Assembly (NCBI GenBank): GCA_026645575.1
Contig: JAPKMW010000053.1
Span: 1-64,000, forward strand
DNA length: 64,000 bases
Direction: 5' to 3'
Source of the DNA: Caldilineaceae bacterium
GTDB taxonomy: Bacteria > Chloroflexota > Anaerolineae > Caldilineales > Caldilineaceae
The notes below the pieces were generated by a model. It worked only from the letters and a program-made list of their open reading frames with translations. It was not told where the DNA came from and ran no database searches. Shown here one piece after another: positions 15,920-24,082 of the stretch; position 1 is the first letter of the stretch, and each line of letters starts with the position of its first letter. The position numbers and the translations under genes were made by a program.

Positions 15920-17686
15920 CTACTGGGTCACCAGCGGCAGGTAGTAGAAGGGTGCTTCAAAAGCGCCAATGTCACAGCGCCCCCCTTGCGGACGGGCGAC
16001 GCCCCGTTGGTCAATGGGCAGACAACCATCCGGGCTACCGCGGTTGATGGCCGGGCTACCTGGAAGCAGGGCGTGTGTTTCGACCGCAAAGCCATGATTC
16101 TGCAAATTGCCCAATTTGGCATCAACGTCACCCTCGGCTTGCCCCACGATGTCGCCGGTGGCCGCGCCCAGCAAGGTGCAACTGCTGCGTTCCAGCAGAT
16201 TATAGCCCAGGGAGGTGACAGTGCCAGTGCAATCGTCAAGAAACCCTGGAAAAACCAGATTTTCCGCCAGCAAACTGTTGCTGATCTGGAAAGCCGGGTT
16301 CAGGCTAAAGATCCCGCCCGCCGACCCGCCAAAGTTCCGGGCAATGGTCACATGGGTCAGCGCGCCCTGGCCTGCTTCCGCCACAGAGAGGCCGCCACCG
16401 CCGTCGGCTGTGTTGCCGCTGACCGTACTGTTCACCATCGTCATGTCGCCACGCTGGTGAAAGATGGCGCCGCCCTGTCCTCCATCCTCGGCATCGTTCT
16501 GATTAAAGGTACTATGGGTCAGGGTAAGCTGACCAGTGTTCCAGATCGCGCCGCCGTTGCCTTGTGCGCTGTTATTGGCAAAATAGCCATTTGTGATCGT
16601 CACCGTGGCCGTAATCGCTTGATTGCCCCTTGTCTGATTGGCGGTTGTTTGATTGGCGAGGGCGCCGCCATTGCCATTCTGCGCACGGTTAGTCGACAGG
16701 ACGACCATGCGGAGGGTGAGTTGCTGTTGATTGTTGATCCCGCCGCCGGTGGTTGCCGTATTATTGCTAATGACACCGCCGCTGATCGAAGCCTCCCCCT
16801 GGTTGTCCACCGCCCCACCGACGCCACTGACCGGCGCCGTAGCTTGATTGTGGTTGAGCAACGAATTAACTAGGGTCATGGCGCCCAGATTGGTGATGCC
16901 ACCGCCGCTGCCGGCGCGATTGGTTGTAATCTGGCTAGCGTCAATGTGGGCGGTTGCCGCGGCCCCCAGCCACAGCCCACCACCGGCCAGATCGGCGTTA
17001 TTGTCCAGAATCATGCTCTTGCGAAGGAACACCGTGCCGTGGTCAACGGCCAGGCCGGCGCCGTAGCGGGCGGTGTGATCATAGAGACGGCTGTCTAAGA
17101 GCGTCAGGTGCGCCTGCGCCGTGACCAAAAGACCGCCGCCGGTTTCTAAGGTGGGGTGACCGCCATTACGGATGAACAGCGACGCCAACGTAACTGTCGC
17201 GCCATTTTCCACGCGGAAGAGGCGATCCAGCCACTGGTTGCCACTGGCGCCCCCCTGGATGATCGGGCGCTGACAATTGGCGGGCGTACAGTCAGCGCGA
17301 CCGCCCAGGCCATCAATGTAGACATTGGCGGTAATGTTCAGATCACCCGTGGTGGCATCATTGACGCCATCCGGTGCAATGGTCAACTGGTAGGCGTTGA
17401 CCACCGATTGAAAGAAGATCGTGCTGCTGACCTGTTGGTTGGCCTTGATAATGGCGCCGCGCAGGCTGCAATCATTGGGCGCGTCGGTACAGGCTTGGGC
17501 TTCCGCCGTGTCGTCCGTACGATCTACCAGCAGAACGGTGGATGTGCGAGCGCTATCGGTGGTGGTCGGCAGCGCTTGGGCCGACGCGTTGGCCCCCGTC
17601 ATGATGAAAAGCAAGAGCAGGGCAAGAAATGCCGTCAACAACGATCGCCAGCGGTTGGTAAAGGAATGGGTTTGGGTGTGCATCAT
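15920..17686 (-). CDS. Secreted beta-helix (Pmp-like) protein with CSLREA-type N-terminus
   Basis: Start chosen at 17686, where AAAGGA precedes ATGATG; the frame stays open further upstream but crosses a palindrome. The 588-residue product has a signal peptide (about residues 12-38 ending ASAQA) and then CTDAPNDCSLRGAIIKAN, matching the CSLREA-type domain of surface proteins. A right-handed parallel beta-helix follows with recurrent GGGL, GGGI, GGAI and NSTVSGNTA turns. The extreme C-terminus is FYYLPLVTQ, a tail also present in another giant secreted protein here. It is probably an extracellular surface protein or adhesin. An intrinsic terminator follows, and a perfect 26-bp inverted repeat lies upstream. 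Confidence 0.85.
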   Translation of the reverse strand: MMHTQTHSFTNRWRSLLTAFLALLLLFIMTGANASAQALPTTTDSARTSTVLLVDRTDDTAEAQACTDAPNDCSLRGAIIKANQQVSSTIFFQSVVNAYQLTIAPDGVNDATTGDLNITANVYIDGLGGRADCTPANCQRPIIQGGASGNQWLDRLFRVENGATVTLASLFIRNGGHPTLETGGGLLVTAQAHLTLLDSRLYDHTARYGAGLAVDHGTVFLRKSMILDNNADLAGGGLWLGAAATAHIDASQITTNRAGSGGGITNLGAMTLVNSLLNHNQATAPVSGVGGAVDNQGEASISGGVISNNTATTGGGINNQQQLTLRMVVLSTNRAQNGNGGALANQTTANQTRGNQAITATVTITNGYFANNSAQGNGGAIWNTGQLTLTHSTFNQNDAEDGGQGGAIFHQRGDMTMVNSTVSGNTADGGGGLSVAEAGQGALTHVTIARNFGGSAGGIFSLNPAFQISNSLLAENLVFPGFLDDCTGTVTSLGYNLLERSSCTLLGAATGDIVGQAEGDVDAKLGNLQNHGFAVETHALLPGSPAINRGSPDGCLPIDQRGVARPQGGRCDIGAFEAPFYYLPLVTQ

Positions 17687-17740
17687 TGGTTTCCTTTTGT
17701 CGTGTGTTTTGTAAAATAAGATTTGAACGATTGAATTCAT

Positions 17741-17821
17741 CGGCCCAGGTATATCACCGCGAATCACGTCAGGAGAAAAAGATTCGCTAATCCCATGATT
17801 CGCGGTGATATACCTGGGCCG
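17741..17821. repeat. Perfect 26-bp inverted repeat
   Basis: Arms 17741-17766 and 17796-17821 are exact reverse complements (outer part CGGCCCAGGTATATCACCGC) around a 29-base loop that contains GATTCGCTAATCCCA. It lies 55 bp upstream of the beta-helix gene start and about 90 bp downstream of FAD monooxygenase 2 in the opposite coordinate direction. The element at 27437 carries a related GATTCGCAAATCCCA segment. Confidence 0.9.
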
Positions 17822-17910
17822 CATCTACCTACCAAGACCTCGTTAACTGCCCATATGCCCTACCCGGCATGGGCCAGATCACGGGCGGCGGTGGCGGCAA
17901 CAGCCGCTGG

Positions 17911-19323
17911 CTACGCTTGCGGCTTCAGCACCTGCCACAGGATACGCGGATGAAAGAGTGAGGTGGGCGGCTTGAGCATATTTTGCACCTGGAAAAAGGC
18001 TTCCGCTACGATTGTGCTATCGGGCATCCGGTTTAAGACCTGATCCAGATAGCGCTGCACCAGCCGTGTCACCGGATCAGGCTCCTCGCCCCCTTCCGTT
18101 TCCGGCCAGCGGGCATCCTGGCCGGTTGCCATCTGCCACGGGCCAGCGATCACGCCGGCGGCCGCTTTTTGAAAACGGTGGGCCAGACCGGTCAGTGACC
18201 CGTTGCCCATCCAGTGACGCATCCGGCGGCGGTGGGCGGTGAGACAAGCGCCCAATGTTTCGCTCACCAGCATGGCGGCAGTCATCCCTTGTCCATAGAC
18301 CGGGTTAAAGGCATAGAGGGCGTCGCCGGTGACGAGAAAGTTTTCGAGATAGCGGGGCAGCTTCTCATAGTAGCGCATCCGGTTTTCGGCCTGACGATAG
18401 CCATAGGGCGCGGTCAGCGGTTCAGCGTTTTTGATCGCTTCATAGAGCAAGGGCGTCGATAAGCTGCGCGCAAAGGCTAGAAAGCCGGCGTCGTCGGTCG
18501 GCGGGTAGTCACCATTCATGCCGACCAAGGACACATGCCAGCGCGGCCCCTGTGCATCCGCTTCCATCGGTAGAATGACCGCGCCACGGGGGGTGTGGGG
18601 CGGCATGGCCATGATGTACATGGCTTGCCAGCCACTGGTATCGTTGTTAGCGTTGGCCGGTTTGCGATAGATACGCGTGCTGTAGCCGGGAAAGGCATCG
18701 ACGATTGCTTCCTGGGGCGGGGTATAGCCCAGCTTTGCCAACCAGGTCGGCGCCTGCGAGCCGCGCCCGCTGGCGTCCACCACCAAATCAGCGGTCAGGG
18801 TTTGGCTGGGCGCGTCCGGCGCCGTGCGCGAGCGCAATTGTACCCCCGTGGCGCGCGTTTTCTGGGCATCGGTACATAGCTCGATAACACTCTGTTGATG
18901 CAGCATCTGCACGTTCGGGTCAGCGGCCAGGCGCCGATAGATTGTGCTTTCCAACAGCGGACGACTACAGCCGATACAGACAATGGGCGACGGGAAAGGC
19001 GTCACCCACCGCTGGTTGGCAAATAGGCGGAATTCCTGCCCCGGATAAAAAGGAACTGCACCGGCGGCAATTAGCTTCTGCACGATGCCGGGAAATTGCG
19101 CTTCGAGAATGTTCTGTCCACGCGCAAAGAGTACATGGGGATGGCGGGCTTGGGGCGCGCCCGTGCGAAAGGCATCGGCGGTCGGCGGCTCATCGCGCTC
19201 GATGATGGTCACTTGGGCAAAATGGTCACGCAAGACACGGGCCGTGGTCAGGCCGGCAATGCTGCCGCCAATGACAATGGCGTGTTGATAGGCTGGGCTG
19301 TGGTTTTCTGTTTGTACACGCAT
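17911..19323 (-). CDS. FAD-dependent monooxygenase (copy 2)
   Basis: A 470-residue paralogue of the gene ending at 10126, with near-identical motifs: YQHAIVIGGSIAGLTTARVL for FAD binding, VTIIERDE, LVVDASGRGS and VTGDALYAFNPVYGQGM. I set the start at the ATG at 19323 because GAGGAG precedes it; an earlier in-frame start at 19374 adds 17 unlikely residues. It follows the P450 gene on the same strand with a 213-bp gap that holds short repeats and an inverted repeat. No 21-bp direct repeat lies immediately upstream, so it either reads through from the P450 promoter or has its own. Probable role: oxygenation of the same kind of lipophilic substrate as copy 1. Confidence 0.85.
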   Translation of the reverse strand: MRVQTENHSPAYQHAIVIGGSIAGLTTARVLRDHFAQVTIIERDEPPTADAFRTGAPQARHPHVLFARGQNILEAQFPGIVQKLIAAGAVPFYPGQEFRLFANQRWVTPFPSPIVCIGCSRPLLESTIYRRLAADPNVQMLHQQSVIELCTDAQKTRATGVQLRSRTAPDAPSQTLTADLVVDASGRGSQAPTWLAKLGYTPPQEAIVDAFPGYSTRIYRKPANANNDTSGWQAMYIMAMPPHTPRGAVILPMEADAQGPRWHVSLVGMNGDYPPTDDAGFLAFARSLSTPLLYEAIKNAEPLTAPYGYRQAENRMRYYEKLPRYLENFLVTGDALYAFNPVYGQGMTAAMLVSETLGACLTAHRRRMRHWMGNGSLTGLAHRFQKAAAGVIAGPWQMATGQDARWPETEGGEEPDPVTRLVQRYLDQVLNRMPDSTIVAEAFFQVQNMLKPPTSLFHPRILWQVLKPQA

Positions 19324-19382
19324 GATCAGCGTCTCCTCAATATCTAACAACCAAAAAGCTTGAACAGCAGACAAGAACTTTA

Positions 19383-19449
19383 GTTAACACAGATAGGGAG
19401 AAACACGGATTGAATAGAAATATTTGTGTTCTTCCTTATCTGTGTTAAC
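19383..19449. repeat. Inverted repeat of GTTAACACAGATA type
   Basis: Arms 19383-19406 and 19426-19449 are reverse complements with about three differences (GTTAACACAGATAGGGAG against its complement). It lies 60 bp upstream of FAD monooxygenase 2. Its position between two same-strand genes suggests attenuation or an RNA-stability structure rather than a simple end of operon. Confidence 0.75.
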
Positions 19450-19517
19450 TTCTTTGGTTCTGGCTTGTCCAGGTTAGGTAAAAGACAAGAATGTTGGCGG
19501 GTGGCGGCTCACGTATC

Positions 19518-19560
19518 ACTCGCCACTCACCACCTGCTACTCGCCACTCACCACTCGCCG
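19518..19560 (-). repeat. 21-bp-period short tandem repeat at P450 3' end
   Basis: ACTCGCCACTCACCAC occurs at 19518-19533 and again at 19539-19554. The second copy encodes the last P450 residues (RRVVSGE) and part of the stop region, so the repeat has invaded or arisen from the 3' end of the gene. Confidence 0.7.
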
Positions 19561-20949
19561 TTGGCACGCCATCAACACCGCGCCCCGCGGCTTGAGGGTG
19601 GCGGCCAACTGGGCTTGCGGCAGCGTCTTCGCCAGCGGCGTCAGGGTGAACTGTTGCAGGAGGGTGGCGAGAATCATCTGACCTTCTAGCATGGCAAAAT
19701 CGCGACCGATACAGAGCCGTTGCCCTGCACCAAAGGGAATCCAGGCGAAGGGGTGGCGACCGGCGCTGCGTTCCGGGCTAAAGCGCTCTGGGTCGAACCT
19801 AGTCGGCTCTTCCCAAAAGGCGGGATGGTGATGATACATATAGATCGGCAGCACCACCATGGTCCCGGCAGGAATGTGGTAGCCGGCAATCTCATCATCC
19901 GCCACAGCGACGCGCGGCAACCAGGAGGCCGGCGGGCGCAGGCGCAGGGTCTCTTGGAAGACCATGCGGGTGTAGCTCAGGTGACCGACATTAGCAAAGG
20001 TAACAGGCTGGTCGCCCAGGACGCTGTCGATTTCGGCCTGTAGCTTGGCAAAACAGTTCGCATCATTCAGGATCAAGGGCAGCGCCCAGGTCAACGCCAC
20101 CGAGGTCGTCTCATAGCCGGCCAGGAAGATGGTGATTGCCTCATCGCGCAGTTGTTGATCGGTCATGGTTTCGCCCGTCTCCTCGTCGACCAGGGTGAGC
20201 ATCATCGAGAGCAAGTTGTCGGCATAGTCCCCTTGGGCAATGGCCTGGCGGCTGCGTTCGATCACCTGGTAGATCACGGCGTCAATCTGGGTAATTGCTT
20301 CCCGGAAGCGCCGTTCGCGGGCAGCAAAGAGCCATGCGGGCAAGCTGCGGGTGAGCATGGCCGGCATGGTGTAGTTGACGGCATAGGTCAGGGCGTCACT
20401 CACTTGCTCGATCGCGCTGCGTTCCAGCGTGCCGCCAAACATGGTGCGCGTGATTATGCGCATGGTCATGTCGGCGAGGGCTTTGCCTAGATCCAGCGTT
20501 TGTCCGTTTTGCGGCCAACTCTGTAAGCTTTCAGCAATGGCTTCGCTCATCAACGTCGTGAGCGCGGCCAGCCGTTGGCGGTGGAATTGCGGTTGCAACA
20601 TACGCCGTTGGCGCAGCCAGAAGTCGCCTTCGCTGACGACCAAGCCATTACCCAGCATTTCGCGGATGATCTCCCAGAATTTCCCGCCTTTGCGGTAGTT
20701 GCGGGCATGGTCACGGAAAACGTGTTGGGCATGGTCGGGGTGATTCAACACCACTGCTTGGGTCAACCCAAGATTCAATGTATAAATTTCCCCGTAGCGG
20801 GCATGGGCCGCCGGCAAAAAGTCGATCTGCTGGCGGATGAGCGCCGGCAGGGCGCCGATCAACGGCCAACCGCTGGTCATTGGGGGGTGGGCCGTCTGGG
20901 TCGGGTTGGTGAAGCGTGAATCGGTTGGTTGATTGATGAGCGTAGTCAT
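19537..20949 (-). CDS. Cytochrome P450
   Basis: A 470-residue P450. The I-helix motif [12 protein letters not shown] provides the oxygen-binding Thr, ETLRLRPP is the K-helix ExxR motif, [10 protein letters not shown] the PERF region, and [15 protein letters not shown] the heme loop with the Cys ligand near residue 413. I chose the ATG at 20949 because AGGAGAG precedes it by ~8 bp. No membrane anchor is seen, so it is a soluble bacterial P450 needing a separate ferredoxin or flavodoxin system, none of which is encoded here. The promoter carries the 21-bp direct repeat. It lies upstream of FAD monooxygenase 2, and a partial copy persists at 13168-13408. Likely role: hydroxylation within a secondary-metabolite or terpenoid-type pathway (inferred). 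Confidence 0.93.
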   Translation of the reverse strand: MTTLINQPTDSRFTNPTQTAHPPMTSGWPLIGALPALIRQQIDFLPAAHARYGEIYTLNLGLTQAVVLNHPDHAQHVFRDHARNYRKGGKFWEIIREMLGNGLVVSEGDFWLRQRRMLQPQFHRQRLAALTTLMSEAIAESLQSWPQNGQTLDLGKALADMTMRIITRTMFGGTLERSAIEQVSDALTYAVNYTMPAMLTRSLPAWLFAARERRFREAITQIDAVIYQVIERSRQAIAQGDYADNLLSMMLTLVDEETGETMTDQQLRDEAITIFLAGYETTSVALTWALPLILNDANCFAKLQAEIDSVLGDQPVTFANVGHLSYTRMVFQETLRLRPPASWLPRVAVADDEIAGYHIPAGTMVVLPIYMYHHHPAFWEEPTRFDPERFSPERSAGRHPFAWIPFGAGQRLCIGRDFAMLEGQMILATLLQQFTLTPLAKTLPQAQLAATLKPRGAVLMACQRRVVSGE

Positions 20950-21041
20950 TTTTCTCTCCTGTATCGCCATGTTTGAACATGGCCTTATTTGCAACGTGCC
21001 GAGGGCTTTCCCGCCCCCCCAGCTTCTTCTGCGTTAAGACT

Positions 21042-21096
21042 AGAATAGCAGGTGATGCCAGCTAATTTTTCTCAACAAGCGCACGAAAATTCTCAA
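21042..21096 (-). promoter_or_regulatory. Repeat-type promoter of P450 gene
   Basis: Minus-strand TTGAGAA copies at 21090-21096 and 21069-21075 are exactly 21 bp apart. The second is followed after 22 bp by TATTCT (21042-21047). The element lies about 95 bp upstream of the P450 start. Confidence 0.65.
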
Positions 21097-21186
21097 CAAC
21101 AGCAAGATAGCATGACCGGGCGGCTGGTGATGCCTCACGGAACGGAACCCATGCATCAAGTGAGCGTCTAACAACAACTTCCTGCT

Positions 21187-21249
21187 CCGCTCGGCGCGAG
21201 TCCGTGACTCGCAACGGTCTAGGGCGGGTCATGGACTCGCGCCGAGCGG
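21187..21249. repeat. 26-bp inverted repeat sharing a core with 41765
   Basis: Arms 21187-21212 and 21224-21249 match with two differences. They contain GCGAGTCCGTGACTCGC, itself a palindrome, which is also present exactly in the perfect palindrome at 41765-41831. It lies between the P450 promoter and the ABM-type monooxygenase gene. Confidence 0.85.
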
Positions 21250-21321
21250 AAGTTATTTCTAGACGGTTACCAAGTGGGGCAAACCATTATGTGGAGAGTA
21301 GGCGGTTGGTGGGTAACAAAA

Positions 21322-21347
21322 AAAGCGCGTCCCACCGGACGCGCTTT
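21322..21347 (-). terminator. Intrinsic terminator of ADH/ABM operon
   Basis: Perfect 11-bp arms AAAGCGCGTCC/GGACGCGCTTT with a 4-base loop end in a run of seven T on the minus strand, 19 bp past the stop of the ABM-type gene. Confidence 0.9.
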
Positions 21348-21365
21348 GGTAATGTGGGTAAGGCT

Positions 21366-21659
21366 TTACGCATCAACGCTGGCAAAAAAACGGATGCTTG
21401 GCGGCCCGTCCAGCAGGCTCATTAGCTGCGCCAGCGTGCCGTTCTCGGTGCGCCAGGCCAGATAGCGCTCGTAGGCGTCACGGTTGGCCCACTGTGTGAC
21501 AAGGACCAAGGTCTGTGGGTCATCCTGGCTGACATAGGCGGTGGCGCCCTGACACCCGGCAAAGGCCCGTGTATGGGGAATGCCGGCCGTCGTCAAGGTT
21601 CGTAGGGCTTCCACTGCATCCGCCTTCGCTTTCACTTCCAATAGCACTAACGTAGGCAT
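21366..21659 (-). CDS. Antibiotic-biosynthesis-monooxygenase (ABM) domain protein
   Basis: A 97-residue single-domain protein of the dimeric alpha/beta-barrel (ABM) superfamily: LVLLEVKAKADAVEALRTL at the start, then YVSQDDPQTLVLVTQWANRDAYERYLAWR, the typical ferredoxin-like core. Some relatives are cofactor-independent monooxygenases acting on polyketide quinols; others are heme-degrading or of unknown function. GGAG precedes the ATG. It lies 83 bp downstream of the alcohol dehydrogenase on the same strand and is followed by a strong terminator, so it is the last gene of that short operon. The context, with a P450 and FAD monooxygenases, fits a tailoring enzyme. Confidence 0.8.
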   Translation of the reverse strand: MPTLVLLEVKAKADAVEALRTLTTAGIPHTRAFAGCQGATAYVSQDDPQTLVLVTQWANRDAYERYLAWRTENGTLAQLMSLLDGPPSIRFFASVDA

Positions 21660-21687
21660 AGAGAACTCCTTTTTGGATAAATATCGC

Positions 21688-21711
21688 TAAACTCAAGCGT
21701 CCCTACGGGAC
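21688..21711. repeat. Solitary half-arm of a dispersed palindrome
   Basis: TAAACTCAAGCGTCCCTACG plus GGAC differs by a single base from the right arm of the inverted repeat at 29125-29196. No complementary arm is present here. GTCCC-TAC-GGGAC forms a small hairpin on its own in the ADH-ABM gap. Confidence 0.75.
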
Positions 21712-21742
21712 AGATCACATCATCAATTCGTATGGAAAAACA

Positions 21743-22831
21743 TTACATCTGCAAAACTGGTTTGATTGCGCGTCCCTGTTCGGCATCGGCGGCGGCCTCG
21801 TTGATCTGCGCCAGTTCGTAGGTGCTGATCAGCCGGTCGAAGGGGAAACGGCCCTGCATATGGAGGTCGATCAGCCGGGGGATGAAGAGATCGGGTATGC
21901 TGTCCCCTTCGAGAATGCCGCGAATGGTGCGCCCCATGAGCAGGGAGGTCATGTCAAAGGTGACTTCGGTGCCATAGGGTGCGGCGCCGATCAAGCCGCA
22001 AACGCCCAGTGGCCGCAACGCCTCCACCGCCTGCCGGAAGACCTTAGGCAGCGCCGTAGTCTCCAGGGTATAATCCGCCCCGCCGCCGGTGAGTTGTTGG
22101 ATTGTGGCTAAGGCATCCGCTTCACGCGTGTCGATGGTGTGGGTGGCGCCCAACTCCTGCGCCAGGGCCAGGCGGGCGGGGTTGATGTCGATGGCAACAA
22201 TCGTAGTGCAACCGACGACCCGCGCCGCCATGATCGCGCTCAACCCCACCGAGCCTGTGCCAAAAACCGCCAGTGATGAACCAGGGCGCACCGCCAAACT
22301 ATTCATCACCGCACCGGCGCCGGTCTGAATGCCACACCCCAGCGGCCCCAGCAGCGCCAGCGGCGCATCCTGTCGCGCCTTGACCACATTGCGTTCCCCG
22401 GCCAGGGCGTAGGTGGCAAACGACGATTGACCAAAGAAGCAACCATGAATGATTTCACCCGCCTGTTGCAAGGTGGCCGAACCATCGGCCCGTTTGCCGG
22501 TGAAGGTGCAGTCAAAGGCGTGGGCGCAATAGGCCGGTTGTCCCCGCTGGCAGTTGGGGCAACCGCCACAGGAGCTAAAGGTCAACACGACATGATCGCC
22601 CGGTTTGACCTTTGTCACCCGTTCGCCCACCTGCTCTACAACACCGGCCCCTTCGTGACCCAAGACCACCGGCAAGGTGAAAGGGCTATGACGCACACTC
22701 AGATCGGTGTGACAGATGCCGGTGGCGACCATACGCACCAACACCTCATCGGCGCGGGGCGCATCCAGTTCCACGGTTTCCAGGTGGAAGGGTTGGGCTT
22801 TGTTACGTAAAACAGCGGCGGTAATTTGCAT
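21743..22831 (-). CDS. Zinc-dependent alcohol dehydrogenase (aryl-alcohol/benzyl type)
   Basis: A 362-residue medium-chain dehydrogenase. Catalytic zinc ligands Cys40 and His59-Glu60 (LGHEGAG) are present, and the structural zinc lobe is complete (Cys88, Cys91, Cys94, Cys102). GTGSVGLSAIMAARVVG is the NAD-binding motif, followed by VAIDIN, whose Asp indicates NAD preference. Sequence flavour is that of aryl/benzyl-alcohol dehydrogenases, which oxidise an alcohol to an aldehyde. It forms an operon with the ABM-type gene downstream. Its promoter (22875-22929) has the shared 21-bp direct repeat, so it is probably co-regulated with the P450 and FAD monooxygenase. Confidence 0.9.
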   Translation of the reverse strand: MQITAAVLRNKAQPFHLETVELDAPRADEVLVRMVATGICHTDLSVRHSPFTLPVVLGHEGAGVVEQVGERVTKVKPGDHVVLTFSSCGGCPNCQRGQPAYCAHAFDCTFTGKRADGSATLQQAGEIIHGCFFGQSSFATYALAGERNVVKARQDAPLALLGPLGCGIQTGAGAVMNSLAVRPGSSLAVFGTGSVGLSAIMAARVVGCTTIVAIDINPARLALAQELGATHTIDTREADALATIQQLTGGGADYTLETTALPKVFRQAVEALRPLGVCGLIGAAPYGTEVTFDMTSLLMGRTIRGILEGDSIPDLFIPRLIDLHMQGRFPFDRLISTYELAQINEAAADAEQGRAIKPVLQM

Positions 22832-22874
22832 AAAAACCTCTCTTTTTCGGTAGTCGCATCTTTTGTGATGCCCC

Positions 22875-22929
22875 TAGTATCGCATGGGAGAATGGTAAAA
22901 ATTCTCAAGATTAATGCAAAAATTCTCAA
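22875..22929 (-). promoter_or_regulatory. Repeat-type promoter of alcohol dehydrogenase
   Basis: Minus-strand TTGAGAA copies at 22923-22929 and 22902-22908 are 21 bp apart, each followed by TTTTT-rich sequence. A -10 GATACT (22876-22881, 21-bp interval) or ATACTA (22-bp interval) follows, about 45 bp before the start codon. Confidence 0.65.
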
Positions 22930-23006
22930 GCGAACTGTTTGCTAAGTAAAACAGAAAAGCAATGGCTTGGGTATGGCACAAAGTGCCATCAATGGTGACA
23001 TATCAC

Positions 23007-23744
23007 TCAGATGGACACTGTCGACCTCGTTGACGCCTTGCGACGATGAGACAACGCCCCCATCACCACCACTCCACCGATGAGTAGGGCTACCAACAGC
23101 AGCGCGAGGCTGATTGCCAATCCTAACCAGGAAGGTCGCCCCCACACCACGACTTGCGCTGCTGCTGACGTTGACAGCAGTTGACGAACGGCTTCGGCGA
23201 CGCCGGATGTTTGGGTCGTCAGTGTCTGCTGCTCGCCATTGGTTAATGCAACATAGGTGGCGCCGCTGGTCGGTCTGCTGCCCAAGCGGCTGGCACTGCT
23301 GGTAGTGCTATACTCATCGACTGCGCGCACATCCTTGATGATGACATGGCGGCTGGGCGCCACCAACCAGACAAATTCACGCACCGTGCAATCGACCTGC
23401 TGATCAGTGACCCGCTGACACACAATACGCACCATGGGCGCGGCCAGGCCCAAGCCAAAACTGATCACCAACAAGTAGGCTGTCAGATAGAGAGCCAGAA
23501 GCTTCCGCCCCCGGTAGGGCGCGTGAAGGAGCGGATCGGGCACCGGTTCGGCAACGGGCGTCAGCTTTGTCTTACGGGATTTCCGCCGTTTCGTCGGTTG
23601 CGCCTGCGCTTGCATGGCGGCTTGCCCCTGGTTTTGCAGCCGGATTGCCATGCCCACAAAAAGCAGGCCGCCGCCAATACAGAAACCATACCAGAGCAAA
23701 ACTGTGGCGAGGTTTGTCGGGTTCAAGTTGAAAAATTCGTGCAT
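23007..23744 (-). CDS. Membrane protein of unknown function
   Basis: A 245-residue protein with three hydrophobic segments: residues ~14-35 (VLLWYGFCIGGGLLFVGMAI), ~80-105 (LALYLTAYLLVISFGLGLA) and a long C-terminal one (LAISLALLLVALLIGGVVVMG). A basic KRRKSRKTK stretch follows the first segment. The region between segments 2 and 3 is soluble and contains two Cys (IVCQRVTDQQVDCTV). No family was recognised. Its promoter has the 21-bp repeat of the oxidative cluster, but no enzymatic motif links it to that pathway; transport, sensing or membrane anchoring are all possible. Confidence 0.65.
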   Translation of the reverse strand: MHEFFNLNPTNLATVLLWYGFCIGGGLLFVGMAIRLQNQGQAAMQAQAQPTKRRKSRKTKLTPVAEPVPDPLLHAPYRGRKLLALYLTAYLLVISFGLGLAAPMVRIVCQRVTDQQVDCTVREFVWLVAPSRHVIIKDVRAVDEYSTTSSASRLGSRPTSGATYVALTNGEQQTLTTQTSGVAEAVRQLLSTSAAAQVVVWGRPSWLGLAISLALLLVALLIGGVVVMGALSHRRKASTRSTVSI

Positions 23745-23796
23745 AGGACAAGACTTTCAGCTAGATGTGCTTACATTGTTACAGTTACCGACCAGC

Positions 23797-23851
23797 AGTA
23801 TAGCATAGCATTACAGTGAAAAATTCTCATGTGCGCAGGGTAAATTCTCAG
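23797..23851 (-). promoter_or_regulatory. Repeat-type promoter of membrane protein gene
   Basis: On the minus strand CTGAGAA (23845-23851) and ATGAGAA (23824-23830) are exactly 21 bp apart; TATACT (23797-23802) follows after 22 bp. The heptamers differ from TTGAGAA only at their first two positions. The Lon-like gene starts divergently 230 bp away. Confidence 0.6.
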
Positions 23852-24082
23852 GTTTACGGCAGATTTTCGCAGCAGCAGGGCTAAAACAGCAAAGCCCTGT
23901 CTAAGCCTGACTGGAAAAGTGCGCTCATCTGTGGTATGCTGACAGCAATGGATTCTACGTCATATTCCGCACCGTCACCGGCTGCTATGCTGGCGGGTAA
24001 TGGAATTATCTTGTTGAATCATCCGGTTCTCTACCTGCTCCCAGCGGGCGCGGGTAGAGAATCACACAGAAAGGGAGCGACA

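Noticed and set aside
15986..16873. Plus-strand 295-codon frame inside the beta-helix gene
   Set aside because: Antisense shadow of a clear exported beta-helix protein; no ribosome-binding site or motif.
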